The translations under genes were made by a program, and so were the position numbers. From assembly GCF_002949795.1 (NCBI RefSeq), contig NZ_CP026692.1, positions 5,688,545 through 5,752,544 of the forward strand: DNA of 64,000 nucleotides, in the 5' to 3' direction. The stretch comes from Nostoc sp. 'Lobaria pulmonaria (5183) cyanobiont'. Lineage in GTDB: Bacteria; Cyanobacteriota; Cyanobacteriia; Cyanobacteriales; Nostocaceae. Shown piece after piece: positions 9,201 to 16,903 of this stretch (the first letter of the stretch is position 1; each line of letters starts with the position of its first letter). The notes beneath the pieces are model-generated. The model did no database searches, had not been told where the DNA came from, and worked only from the letters and a program-made list of their open reading frames with translations.

Positions 9201-10375
9201 TCGGCAGCAGGATTCCAGTCAATAATACTTCCGGTTAAATCTGTGATAATTACGCCATCATGCATATTTTCAAAGGTGAGGGCTTGCCGGCGCAGACTGG
9301 CTTCGGCTTGCTTGCGTAAGCAAAGCTCGTTGTAGACATCGCTAATATCTCTCTGAATGCCAATGAAGTGGCTTAACTTGCCATTGTCGTCATGAATAGG
9401 AGAAATACTCAATTCATTCCAAAACAAAGTGCCATCTTTGCGATAGTTGCGGAGAACAACTTTGCAACTGGTTCCGGTTTGAATAGATGAGCGCAATTCA
9501 TTCAGTGCTGGTTGCTGGGTATCTGTGCGTTGCAAAAATAGACAGTTTTGCCCAATTACATCAGTAGCACTGTAGCCTGTTATTTGCTCAAAGGCAGGGT
9601 TGACGTAAAGAACTGGATTGTAGGCGAGTCTAGCATCGGCAATAATAATTCCATTACTGGTCGCGGTAAGTGCCCTCTCTCTCAGTCTCAAGGTTTCTTC
9701 AACCAGTTTCAAATCAGTAATGTCAAACATAAACCCCCTCAGCCCGATCGCAGTTCCGGCTTCCTCAACGACACTAACAATCTCTCGCAGCCAAACAACT
9801 CGCCCATCAGCAGCTAACATCCGGTATTCCAATTGGTGATTTTCGCACCTAGCAGTTGCTTCTTGACAAAAACGAACAGAATTTTTCTTGTCATCTGGAT
9901 GCAGATGATTAACCCAAAAATTTTCCTCGTACCACTCTGCGATCGGATAATTTAGCAAATCTACTGCTTGCGGCCCAACGTAAATAAATCGCCAAGTTTT
10001 CAAGTCCAATTCCCAAGGGATGACTTTGACAGTTTCCAGCAGCTGTCGCAAACGATTTTCACTGGCGAGCAGGGCAATTTCTACCTGTTTCTGTTCAAAA
10101 ATCCTGTGAGTTAACTCCTGATTGATTGCTGTTATTTGTTGGTTTGTTGCATTCATTGCCAAGGCAAAATAGATTGATAATGTCAGCGTCACAACAACTA
10201 ATAACCCTGCAATCAATTCTACTTGTGTTAATAACCCCGGATTTGGGATTAAAAGTCTCTGCCAGAGTAGGAATACAGAGATTGAGAAGAAAATCCCCAG
10301 CAACAGAGCGAGTAATTCTCGTTGATGGAAAAATATCACAGCTTTGAACCAGTCATATCCGTGCTGTTTTACCAC
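6221..10375 (-). CDS. Hybrid sensor histidine kinase (PAS-PAS-PAS-GAF-HisKA-HATPase-REC-REC-HPt)
   Basis: 1384 aa. Two N-terminal transmembrane helices (residues about 17-40 and 50-73) are followed by three PAS/PAC units (about 105-480), a GAF domain (about 490-665), a HisKA domain with the phospho-histidine in MMSHEIRTPMN, and a HATPase domain with the GTGLGLAIS box. Two receiver domains follow (ILDMQMPEMNG and LMDVHMPKMDG), then a C-terminal HPt domain with histidine in TAHKLKSSSASVG. This makes a complete phosphorelay in one chain. The GAF domain has no obvious phytochrome-type Cys-His pair. Its stop overlaps the start of the GGDEF response regulator, which is its probable partner in c-di-GMP control. 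The input signal is not deducible. Confidence 0.93.
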   Translation of the reverse strand: MVKQHGYDWFKAVIFFHQRELLALLLGIFFSISVFLLWQRLLIPNPGLLTQVELIAGLLVVVTLTLSIYFALAMNATNQQITAINQELTHRIFEQKQVEIALLASENRLRQLLETVKVIPWELDLKTWRFIYVGPQAVDLLNYPIAEWYEENFWVNHLHPDDKKNSVRFCQEATARCENHQLEYRMLAADGRVVWLREIVSVVEEAGTAIGLRGFMFDITDLKLVEETLRLRERALTATSNGIIIADARLAYNPVLYVNPAFEQITGYSATDVIGQNCLFLQRTDTQQPALNELRSSIQTGTSCKVVLRNYRKDGTLFWNELSISPIHDDNGKLSHFIGIQRDISDVYNELCLRKQAEASLRRQALTFENMHDGVIITDLTGSIIDWNPAAESMFGYTKAEILAKHPSILHQPEVAATLSGNILKTVNQQGRWSGEIHFIRKDGSEGICETTVVALQDEQGETVATVGINHDITENKRAKEALQRQLDRTLLLEQITQEIRQSLDTSKIFETAATQIGQTFAADRCLIHSYISHPTPRIPLVAEYNTIPGYCSMLKLEVPMTNNPHAEQMMSQESAIASPNVYVDPLLQAAESICREIGLKSMLSIRTSYQGEPNGAIGLHQCSYFRQWTQDEIELLEAVAAQLGIALAQAHLLEQETRQREELTLKNFALERAKRQAEAANRAKSEFLAMMSHEIRTPMNAVIAMTSLLLDTDLTPQQQDFVQTVHSSGDTLLTIINDILDFSKIESGKLELEEQPFDLRACVEEAISFLAPKAAQKDIELIYLIQPQVPIQIVGDLTRLRQVLMNLLNNAIKFTETGEVLLSVELETLELNKKTSSQSPIPVEKEQLLYEILFAIKDTGIGIAPEKIERLFQPFTQADVSMTRRYGGTGLGLAISKRLSKMMGGTLWVESQGFIGGNPSPRWDNGKLLSFLDSSLGSTFYFTIITKVAAQSEQAELSTSRSLLTSKRLLIVDDNLTNCQILSLQAESWKMETYAAKSGKEALVKLAQGTQFDIAILDMQMPEMNGITLARQIRKQSNCQNLPLVIMTSLAKVETSSDFNDVQFATSLSKPIKHPQLFDVITRVLGNQPILASISDFTLVDRHLGHRLPLRILLAEDTVVNQKVALLMLQKIGYGADVVTNGLEAIEALQKQPFDVVLMDVHMPKMDGLEATRRICQEWGVGFRPHIIAITANAMRGDRQVCLAAGMDDYISKPIQLQELAQALSKCLPQRNFEFTSIEQQREVMRPELQPSPNILQSGQNQILKSAKIDAKILQSLQLMVGGDRVAFAELIECYLTETAKLVQHISTAIASQDIQTIWKTAHKLKSSSASVGAIALAHLCKLLEVQARRSNLENNLELLSLLYQEYEQVKTALEKELAKEAP

Positions 10376-10715
10376 TTATTAACTCTCTAGCACTTTCAGG
10401 GATTATTGCACTAACTTTTACTTTTAAGTAATTTAAAATATCAGTAGCAAGGGGGCAATTACGGAATTTATTTTTAGTTAATATATCAAGATGTTTATAT
10501 AGTGCCAGAAAAACTTAATCATTTATGATTGTAATTACACTTCTTTTGATACCAATTCTGTATAAAGACACATAGTAAAGAATCCCACCACCTGCGGCAC
10601 ATCTCTTTGGTAAGGTGAGGTTGGGAGGGGTCAAAATAATATGCAGGTTCACAAAGAATTAGTATAAGAGCGGCATCTGTACTAGTACACTGTGGCGGAA
10701 GTTTGTTTACCTTTA

Positions 10716-10738
10716 ACAAGTTGCTTTGAGCAACTTGT
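10716..10738. repeat. Hairpin, 9-bp perfect stem
   Basis: ACAAGTTGC and GCAACTTGT are separated by 5 nt. No T-run follows, so it is not an obvious terminator. It may be a protein-binding dyad or a decayed repeat. Confidence 0.6.
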
Positions 10739-10776
10739 CTGGTTAATTAAGATGCTAGAAGTTATTACAAACCAAA

Positions 10777-10810
10777 AGATCCCCTATTTTTTGAAGAAAG
10801 TAGGGGATCT
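10777..10810. repeat. Hairpin, 10-bp perfect stem
   Basis: AGATCCCCTA (10777-10786) pairs with TAGGGGATCT (10801-10810) around a 14-nt loop. It is about 400 bp upstream of the hybrid kinase start, and no T-run follows. It could be the attenuator-like part of an untranslated leader or a standalone dyad. Confidence 0.6.
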
Positions 10811-11045
10811 GAGCCTCTCGGTGGAGAGCAAATCAAATATAGTGGTTCCCGCAGATTTTAAGTAGACTACACCCGCGATCGCAAGAAAAGGGTAATGGAG
10901 ATTCAAAACCAATACAGTCCAGAATGCGCAACAAAACCCAGATTGTAGAGATGCGATTTATCTTGAAAGACCAATTATCTACACCAATAACCCTTAACCT
11001 AAGCGTATTGGATTAAAAACAAGGGTTAATGCCTATGCTTGTACT

Positions 11046-11282
11046 TTAAATTACAGCTTCTTGGCGTTGACAATCAAAAACAACCATGTAGGAAGCATTT
11101 GGTATTTCTTGAGGAAGGTGCCGCATATAGCCATCGGCATCAGAACGGCTGCGGAAGCGAGCAACAATCTCCCGTTGCGTATTCGGAAGTTGACGAGCGA
11201 TCGCCCAAGAATTGAGGCGTTCTTTATACGCAATAGTTTGATTGTCTGATTGGGAAGTTTTGTTATCCGTATTTTCTGGCAT
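11046..11282 (-). CDS. Small conserved hypothetical protein, 78 aa
   Basis: A 78-aa soluble protein with a polar, low-complexity N-terminus (residues 1-22, rich in N, T, Q, S) followed by a compact region. The segment RFRSRSDADGYMRHLPQEIP followed by ASYMVVFD resembles the kind of small alpha/beta fold that measures a query-dependent numeric value, but no named domain is recognised. Overlapping frames on both strands are shorter and lack this character. It stands alone between long intergenic stretches. Probably a genuine cyanobacterial small protein; function unknown. Confidence 0.55.
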   Translation of the reverse strand: MPENTDNKTSQSDNQTIAYKERLNSWAIARQLPNTQREIVARFRSRSDADGYMRHLPQEIPNASYMVVFDCQRQEAVI

Positions 11283-11896
11283 AATTATGTTAACCGTATG
11301 AAGTTTAATGAAGGGCGTTAATTAGTTTCTAGGTAGGAATGCACCAACGCTTTTTTTTATGCTACTGCCACCTTGTTATTCGATTATTTATAAATTGTCA
11401 ACACTGAGCGCTATATTTGAGACCAATTAAGTTGGAATTTTCAGGTAGCAATGAATCTCAAAGCCTTAACTTGCAATTGTTTCCAGGACACAACAATGTT
11501 CAAGCAGAAAGTTTGGCAATTATTAGGTTTGCATTATTTGTATGTATACACATAAATAAAGTCCGCATCAGTGGTTAAACAAATTTTAGTGTCTGAAAAG
11601 ATACTATTGTAAGCTGAAGAGAAAATGAGTAATAACGTGCGTAGAATTAATCAGCACGTACTTTCTATAGTGTGATTAGTAAAGCTGCATTGCGGGCATT
11701 GACATTTTTTATAGTTAATTGAAAATAATTAAATTTTTAGAGTTTTTTGAAATATTCAAGAATGAATTTTTCTTCAGCTTTTATATTACAAGTAATAACC
11801 CAAACTTGATATAATAGAGTAAATAATTGATTTTGACTGGAGAGGGAGCAATCCCTGCTCCCCCTCTTAAATTCTTTTTCAATTCTACCTATCTCT
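11283..11896. other. Intergenic region, AT-rich, no gene seen
   Basis: About 610 bp without a credible frame. At its right end a GC-rich dyad (about 11838-11867; GAGGGAGCA / TGCTCCCCCTC) lies directly downstream of the next minus-strand gene and could end its transcript, but there is no clear T-run in that direction. Confidence 0.5.
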
Positions 11897-12247
11897 TCAC
11901 CACTCCCGATCTAGTAGAGATTCAAATTCAGCTTGTAAGGCGGTTATATCCGCCAACCTTGTGACTAGTAAATTATCCTTACCAGCATCATTTAAACGCA
12001 CTTTCCAATAACGAATACTGTCTGAGTTATTCAACCAAAACTTAATCACGGTATCTACCACTTGATCCAGATTCCAATCCCACTTTGCTGGAACGGATTC
12101 TACCGATTCTAAAAACGTATCTAGCGTACACGTATGTACTCCCAAGTATTCCACACCTTGTTGGGATGGTTTTTGCCCATTTTGCTGTTGGTGATTAAAA
12201 AACTGCAAAAGTGGAGATATTCCTAGAATATCAAAAGTGTATTTCAT
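11897..12247 (-). CDS. Conserved hypothetical protein, 116 aa, downstream of a CIRCE-like site
   Basis: 116 aa, soluble and acidic, rich in Trp, Leu and Asp, with segments such as AKWDWNLDQVVDTVIKFWL and RLADITALQAEFESLLDREW. No named family is recognised. The start is the ATG at 12247. About 140 bp upstream, on the side where its promoter must lie, is a near-perfect CIRCE operator (12388-12414), suggesting repression by HrcA and induction on heat stress. If so, this would be a heat-shock protein or chaperone accessory of unknown type. That regulatory inference is the only functional clue. Confidence 0.6.
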   Translation of the reverse strand: MKYTFDILGISPLLQFFNHQQQNGQKPSQQGVEYLGVHTCTLDTFLESVESVPAKWDWNLDQVVDTVIKFWLNNSDSIRYWKVRLNDAGKDNLLVTRLADITALQAEFESLLDREW

Positions 12248-12738
12248 GCCAATACTCCCAATTTTATATTATTTACAGGAAATATTTAGTTTTTTCTATT
12301 TCTAAAATAATATCTGGAAAGGAACTAAAGCATCTGCAAAAAGTGCAATTTTGGTCTATATCATAGGCGTGAAACTTCAGCTATAAATTAGCACTTACAA
12401 GCATTGAGTGCTAATATTTATTTGAGAGTTTGATTGATTATTAAAGAGTTTCAGGCATTAGTTAAGGGATACATATATCTTTAATAATTATTAAATTAGT
12501 TATGTTAAGACTTGTAAAGGCTAGATCCTCCCTAACTCAGTTTTTGAAAGCTGGTGATTACCAACAAAGCGGCTGTTTAATGAAATCAGTAGGTCAATAC
12601 ATATCCTAGACGCGATCGAGTCTGTTAAGTAAACCGCCTTTGTGGAGCGATCGCACCCAAAATGCAGATAGGGTCAAGTCAAGGGAATATAAACCAAATT
12701 TAATTGACAGTGCAGTTTTAAAAGTGTCACTTACTAGA
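12248..12738. other. Intergenic region carrying a CIRCE-like operator
   Basis: No protein-coding frame is supported. The stretch holds the CIRCE-like dyad (listed separately), two HIP1-like sites and the approach to the Yfr2-like RNA promoter at 12740. Confidence 0.6.
12388..12414. promoter_or_regulatory. CIRCE-like HrcA operator
   Basis: TTAGCACTT - 9 nt - GAGTGCTAA matches the CIRCE consensus TTAGCACTC-N9-GAGTGCTAA with a single mismatch at the ninth base. In bacteria CIRCE is bound by the HrcA repressor upstream of groESL and related chaperone genes. No chaperone gene is in the window. The nearest possible targets are the 116-aa gene on the minus strand (start 12247) and, less likely, the Yfr2-like RNA at 12775. 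Confidence 0.8.
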
Positions 12739-12739
12739 C

Positions 12740-12768
12740 TCGCTTTTTGATTGAAGCAGTGATACTAT
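12740..12768 (+). promoter_or_regulatory. Promoter of Yfr2-like RNA copy 1
   Basis: The -10 box TACTAT (12763-12768) follows a 17-nt spacer conserved in all four copies (TTTGATNGAAG...). The -35 position reads TCGCTT, the weakest of the four copies. Start of transcription is predicted near 12775. Confidence 0.6.
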
Positions 12769-12774
12769 TTATTT

Positions 12775-12843
12775 GTGTGAGGAGCAAGTTAAAAATAAAA
12801 AGCGCCTGGGGTGGAAACACGGCAACACTCCCAGGCGCTTTTT
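12775..12843 (+). ncRNA. yfr2: Yfr2-family small RNA, copy 1
   Basis: The predicted RNA of about 69 nt begins GUGUGAGGAGCAAGUU and ends in a strong hairpin (AAAAGCGCCUGGG / CCCAGGCGCUUUU) followed by T residues. The hairpin loop contains GGAAACA within GUGGAAACACGGCAACAC, the loop signature known for the cyanobacterial Yfr2 family. The 5-prime GUGUGAGGAG is complementary to the invariant CUCCUCACAC of Yfr1. It matches three copies at 20.4-20.8 kb on the other strand. The 77-aa frame through it is an artefact. Confidence 0.75.
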
Positions 12844-12938
12844 AATTGGTACACAGAAAAAAGTCTTTGCAGATTCGCCCAAACCGGATTGCTATGCATC
12901 GGATGTAGCAATAGCCCAATCTAAAAATCTAAAATTTC

Positions 12939-13418
12939 TTAAGTCGCACCAAATTCAGTTTGTAAGGCTTCATCGTTATTATCAGCGATCGTTGCCACAA
13001 CGGTAATTAGCCGAGACACTTCGCCAGGAGATAACTCTGCTAAGGTGCGTGTCGATATTACAACTACCCGGTTTTCAATAATACCAAAACGTGCTTCAAA
13101 AGTACTAGAGCAGTTTAACTCCAAAAGATACCGCATCAACTTAGGTTCATTTTTGGCAGGTAAATTTAGCACCGCAGACCAAACCGTTATTGTGTCTTCA
13201 TCGGTTGTCCCGTTGAGTTGGACAAATACTTCCACACTTCCATATTTAAACTTCCAAAGATAACCACCCTCTGGAGTGTGGTTAACCATCGCACTATCAT
13301 CTTGTTCCAAAGAGTCGATGACATTTTCAATTACCTCAAGATGGTTAATGCTTGTCGTCTCGCTGATTAAAGCATTAACGGATTCGTTATTAGTTACGGT
13401 TTCTGGGTAGCTTGTCAT
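12939..13418 (-). CDS. YbjN domain-containing protein
   Basis: 159 aa. After a polar leader, residues about 25-150 show the YbjN / type III secretion chaperone-like pattern: a beta-rich region (GYLWKFKYGSVEVFVQLN), then LPAKNEPKLMRYLLELN, then RFGIIENRVVVISTRTLAELSP. The family is an alpha-beta fold linked in other bacteria to protein-protein interaction and stress responses, with no enzymatic role known. It is monocistronic, followed at 12939 by the tail of the Yfr2-like region and preceded by the NrtA fragment. The start at 13418 is the first ATG of the frame. Confidence 0.75.
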   Translation of the reverse strand: MTSYPETVTNNESVNALISETTSINHLEVIENVIDSLEQDDSAMVNHTPEGGYLWKFKYGSVEVFVQLNGTTDEDTITVWSAVLNLPAKNEPKLMRYLLELNCSSTFEARFGIIENRVVVISTRTLAELSPGEVSRLITVVATIADNNDEALQTEFGAT

Positions 13419-13537
13419 ACAGATTTTTTCTCAACATACTCGCTCTACACATACTTTATAACTTGTAGACGTAGTTGTAGGGGCAATCCATGAATTGCCC
13501 CTACTGATTGCAGGGTTCTTCCCGCTACCATCTGGTA

Positions 13538-13873
13538 CTATTTTGGATAATTTTCTGCCCAATCTTCCCGCACACCAAGAACTTTACCGGGGTGTCCCAG
13601 CCAAACTTCTAAGTCGGTAGCGATGGTAAAGCCGACACCTTCCACAGCCGCGCGGTAGTTCCAAGGTTGGCCGACGCAGTAACCATCAATGCTTTCAGCT
13701 TTTAAATCGGCTACCATCTGCGCTGGGGGAATGGTCTTCATATCTACATCGCCATCGGGGTCAATTCCTCCAGCCGTTAGCCAGTAACGCAGCAGCAAGT
13801 TGTGCATAGATGCGGGATGTACTACCCCCATTGTATACCTTTGTTCGTGAGTGAGAATCAGGTGATTTGGTAA
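13538..13873 (-). pseudogene. Fragment of NrtA/CmpA-type nitrate ABC substrate-binding protein
   Basis: Reading from 13873 on the minus strand gives a continuous stretch beginning LPNHLILTHEQRYTM and running through GVVHPASMHNLLLRYWL, IDGYCVGQPWNYRAAVEG and WLGHPGKVLGVREDWAENYPK before a TAG. This is the middle of an NrtA/CmpA-like periplasmic nitrate or bicarbonate binding protein, which is about 440 aa when intact. Both ends are missing. The fragment is in the same frame as, and starts immediately after, the stop of the kinase-like gene. That suggests the rest of the gene was deleted when that gene arrived. A 97-aa frame from 13831 is not a functional protein. Confidence 0.85.
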
Positions 13874-14998
13874 CTATCTGCTGTTTCCAACACTCGGAAG
13901 AAACCCCGTCTCTTTAAGCAGCAGCCGTAGTTCTGTGTGACGAAGTTTCGTGTCCTTGTTGTTATTTGCCCACATATCAGAAAAGAAGTCTTGCATCAGC
14001 GCAATGATGCTGCGGTATTTGACGATGCTGGCAACATACAATTCGTCTAACTTCATGACTCTATCAGCATGTATCTGCTCGATATTGTCGAGTAATATAG
14101 ACCGCAGTTCATAAGGTTTTAAGCCTTCTTTTATGCCATATTTTTCCATAATCCTGTGTTTATCATTCTCGGAACATAAATCATACGACGCTCGAATAAG
14201 ATGACCAAGATTCCGCAAGACTTCTCCGTAGTCATAAAATGTGTTTTGCTTAAAAAAAGACTTTTCATCTTTAGTCAACGTAAAACTCTTGTCAAGTACC
14301 AAACCAAAATCGGTCAAATATGTCTGCTTACCGTCGGTGAGGATGTTGCGAAAATGTGCGTCAAAATGGATGATTCCCTTCGTTCTCAAAAAAGTAATCG
14401 TCGTGCGTAAGTCATCCAGGGGTTTTTGAAGTTTGTTGGGGTTTTCCCGCAGCCATGTTTCCAGAATATGCGGTATGTACTCTAGAAACAGAACCAACTC
14501 ATAGTTGGCGTTTGCTCTATCTAACATATAATTCCCGGCGTTGGCACTATTGCCCCAGTACTCCACATAATCTTTTAGACGCGACCTATCGACATCCGCA
14601 CGTCGCCCGTCCAAGGGAATAATTCGATAATGGTACATCAGTGGGAAGGTGGCAATTACCCCCGACAATACCCAATTGGTTGTCTTGATATGGGTAACAA
14701 GTTCCCGGAAGACCCCAAAACCAGTGGAACCGAAGCCGTAATTACAGTAAGTCGGCAGGTTATAAAGGTTTCTAGTGGAGAACAGGTTATCAAATTCGAT
14801 ATTTGTAACCGGAACACGTTTCACAAAAACCTTGGATTCCCCAAGAATGATGGTGTGATTCATTCCCCAACCTGTGCTCGACTCATTTGACTCACTATTA
14901 TCAAACAGAGAACGCAATTGTGCATTATCCAACTGAGCGATTTGTGAACTTAGCTTGAAGTATCTTTTCCTTCTAAGTTCTATATGCTTCTTAGCCAT
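13874..14998 (-). CDS. Atypical protein kinase-like protein
   Basis: 374 aa with a protein-kinase-like core. A VFVK lysine lies at residue 60. The catalytic-loop-like HFDAHFRN (residues 211-218) has D213 and N218. A DFG motif (D230-G232) is followed by a helical C-lobe. The HxDxHxxN form of the catalytic loop is closer to aminoglycoside phosphotransferase-like and atypical kinases than to Pkn2/Hanks kinases. There is no membrane segment. Large family relatives are mostly unannotated, and the substrate is unknown. The stop abuts the NrtA fragment exactly, so its arrival may have truncated that gene. Confidence 0.7.
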   Translation of the reverse strand: MAKKHIELRRKRYFKLSSQIAQLDNAQLRSLFDNSESNESSTGWGMNHTIILGESKVFVKRVPVTNIEFDNLFSTRNLYNLPTYCNYGFGSTGFGVFRELVTHIKTTNWVLSGVIATFPLMYHYRIIPLDGRRADVDRSRLKDYVEYWGNSANAGNYMLDRANANYELVLFLEYIPHILETWLRENPNKLQKPLDDLRTTITFLRTKGIIHFDAHFRNILTDGKQTYLTDFGLVLDKSFTLTKDEKSFFKQNTFYDYGEVLRNLGHLIRASYDLCSENDKHRIMEKYGIKEGLKPYELRSILLDNIEQIHADRVMKLDELYVASIVKYRSIIALMQDFFSDMWANNNKDTKLRHTELRLLLKETGFLPSVGNSR

Positions 14999-15081
14999 TT
15001 TCCCCGTCCAGCCACAGCATAAGAAACTGTAAGACTATTCTGATACCAATTCAATTAATGATTGCAACACATCCTTGGGTA

Positions 15082-15106
15082 AAGAGGCGATGAATCGCGT
15101 CTCTAC
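15082..15106. repeat. Dispersed short palindrome (AGAG-CGAT-ATCGC-GTCTCT type)
   Basis: A hairpin of the type AGAGGCGAT / ATCGCGTCTCT. A near copy lies at 25717-25745. This is one of the short palindromes scattered through Nostoc intergenic DNA. Confidence 0.6.
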
Positions 15107-15128
15107 AGCGCAAACAATTGGGAGTAGT

Positions 15129-16370
15129 TCACGTAGTGTATTCGGCGTTAATCTTCACGTAGTCATAACTCAAATCACAACCCCAAGCTTTACCTACACC
15201 ATAACCATTGCCAACATTAATGGAAATTAACACCGTATCCTGTTGCAGATAAGCACCCACCGATGCTTTTTTCAAATAAGCACTTGCTGCTCCCCGATCA
15301 AATTGTAGAGGTTGTCCATTTTCTAACATTAAGAAATTCCCTAGCTTAATTTGCAGGTTTTCTTGCTCAAAGGGCACACCTGCACGTCCGGCAGCGGCGG
15401 CGATGCGTCCCCAATTTGGATCGCGTCCAAAGATTGCAGATTTAACTAAGGATGAACCAGCGATCGTTTTGGCTATTTGTCGGGCTGAGATTTCATCATG
15501 GGCCCCTGTCACTTCCACTTCAATGAGACAGGTTGCGCCTTCACCATCACGAGCGATCGCTTTGGCTAAATGCTGGCAAACTGCTGTTAACATCGCCTCT
15601 AATTTCTCTGCTTCTGCGCCCCATTCTATAATTGCTGGGGTGCGAGATTGACCATTTGCCAAGGCAATTAAGCTGTCGTTGGTGCTGGTATCACCATCCA
15701 CAGTAATGGAATTAAAGCTTCTATCAGCTGCCCTTGCTAACATCTGTTGCCAAAGGTGAGGCGAAACCACAGCATCACAAGTCACAAATGCCAGCATGGT
15801 TGCCATATTGGGGTGAATCATGCCGGAACCTTTGGCAATGCCGGCAATTCGTACCGAGCGATCGCCTATAGTTGTCTCTAGGGCAATAGATTTTGTTACC
15901 AAGTCTGTAGTGATAATCGCCCCGGCAGCGGCATCTGATCCTGTTTCTGATAGTGCTGCTACTACCTTGGGAATCCCGCTTCGCAAAGCATCCATCTTAA
16001 TTCTTTGACCAATCACACCAGTGGAAGCCAATAACACAGATTCAGACGAGATGTTTAGAGCTTGGGCTATTGCCATTGCAGATTCTAGGGTATCAAGGTA
16101 GCCTTGAGTTCCTGTAGCGGCGTTTGCTTGTCCAGCGTTGCAGAAGATGGCACGAGCGCTTTGTTTGGCTTGCAAGCGTTGGCGACAATATTCTACGCAG
16201 GCAGCTTTCACTTGGCTGGTGGTGAACACACCCGCTGCGATCGCTTCCACTTCTGAGAATATCAAAGCTAAATCTGGCAACCCCGAAGGTTTCAATCCTG
16301 CGGTAATTCCCGCCGCCTGATACCCCCTTGGTGCTGTGATACCACCTGTTATTTCTTGCCAATCTGCCAT
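15129..16370 (-). CDS. argJ: ArgJ, bifunctional ornithine acetyltransferase/N-acetylglutamate synthase
   Basis: 413 aa, full length for ArgJ. The self-cleavage motif MIHPNMATMLAF is present; the precursor is cut between Ala and the nucleophilic Thr to give alpha and beta chains. Further family motifs include FCNAGQANAATG, SITVDGDTSTNDS and FGRDPNWGRIAAA. The enzyme transfers acetyl from N-acetylornithine to glutamate, the cyclic route of arginine biosynthesis, and can use acetyl-CoA. It acts in the cytoplasm. The cluster is monocistronic, with a roughly 670-bp upstream spacer holding two candidate sRNAs. In cyanobacteria the arginine pathway feeds cyanophycin. Confidence 0.96.
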   Translation of the reverse strand: MADWQEITGGITAPRGYQAAGITAGLKPSGLPDLALIFSEVEAIAAGVFTTSQVKAACVEYCRQRLQAKQSARAIFCNAGQANAATGTQGYLDTLESAMAIAQALNISSESVLLASTGVIGQRIKMDALRSGIPKVVAALSETGSDAAAGAIITTDLVTKSIALETTIGDRSVRIAGIAKGSGMIHPNMATMLAFVTCDAVVSPHLWQQMLARAADRSFNSITVDGDTSTNDSLIALANGQSRTPAIIEWGAEAEKLEAMLTAVCQHLAKAIARDGEGATCLIEVEVTGAHDEISARQIAKTIAGSSLVKSAIFGRDPNWGRIAAAAGRAGVPFEQENLQIKLGNFLMLENGQPLQFDRGAASAYLKKASVGAYLQQDTVLISINVGNGYGVGKAWGCDLSYDYVKINAEYTT

Positions 16371-16601
16371 TATTCTTCACTCTAAACTATCAGGTTGGAT
16401 AGGTCAATTTGTGCTTTGGAAAAGTGCCTTGGAAAAGTTCCCAGTGTTGAGTTAGGAGTCAAGAGTTATTATCCCCCTACATCCCCAGTCTCCAGTCCTC
16501 AGTCCTTTTTATTGTGAGTTTATTTGCTGATGGCAATAATAATGCACCAGTTGGCGATTAGCATAATTGTTTTTACCTTTCTTATGACGAAAAACAAAAA
16601 C
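16371..16601. other. Intergenic region upstream of argJ
   Basis: About 230 bp with no gene seen. A 70-aa frame on the plus strand at 16524-16736 runs through the candidate sRNA terminator and is not supported. Confidence 0.5.
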
Positions 16602-16655
16602 AAAAAAGGAGAGCCACTTGGGTTGCTCTGTAGATCGTTAGGATACATCTACTTC
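16602..16655 (-). ncRNA. Candidate small RNA A (tandem pair)
   Basis: On the minus strand the sequence reads GGAAGTAGATGTATCCTAAC and continues to a first hairpin (GTAGAT / ATCTAC, perfect). A terminator-like hairpin follows (GAGCAACCCAAGTGGCTC), then a run of six T. A weak -10 (TAGAGA) lies just upstream. A homologous unit lies about 153 bp away (copy B) with compensating changes. I do not recognise the family; multicopy tandem sRNAs such as NsiR1 of Anabaena are one possibility, unproven. Confidence 0.5.
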
Positions 16656-16754
16656 CTTATCTCTATGCTTTACTTTTTAAGGGTTAATACTTATTTATTG
16701 AGATTACTTCTCAAATTTTTGGAAGTTTATCCGTAAATACCACGAAAATAAAAT

Positions 16755-16808
16755 AAAAAAGAGAGCTACTTAGGCAGCTCTCCAGATCATCAGGGTGCAT
16801 CTACTTAC
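16755..16808 (-). ncRNA. Candidate small RNA B (tandem pair)
   Basis: It is homologous to copy A: GGTAAGTAGATGCACCCTGA, then a weaker first hairpin, then a 7-bp perfect terminator stem (GAGAGCT / AGCTCTC) and TTTTTT. A -10-like TGATAT (complement of 16815-16820) and a GTGACA -35-like box lie at suitable spacing upstream. Predicted length is about 55 nt. Confidence 0.55.
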
Positions 16809-16903
16809 CACAGCATATCATTTTAGGTATGAGGGTTGTCACCAGTTTTTATATGAAGATTGTGTGAAGCAAGACCGGGAAAATACTTAGTTGGGGAATT
16901 GGG

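Larger units (their letters stand above)
10376..11045. other. Intergenic region with two hairpins
   Basis: No convincing gene in about 670 bp; the only open frame, 66 aa on the minus strand at 10519-10719, has no coding character. Two perfect dyads are present (listed separately). The phrase TTAACCTAAGCGTATTG near 10995 recurs near 43170 and is a dispersed repeat. Confidence 0.6.

Noticed and set aside
10519..10719. 66-aa minus-strand frame
   Set aside because: No coding character; composition and context are intergenic.
12773..13006. 77-aa plus-strand frame
   Set aside because: It runs through the Yfr2-like RNA and its terminator hairpin and has no coding character.
16524..16736. 70-aa plus-strand frame
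   Set aside because: It crosses the terminator of candidate sRNA A and has low-complexity composition.
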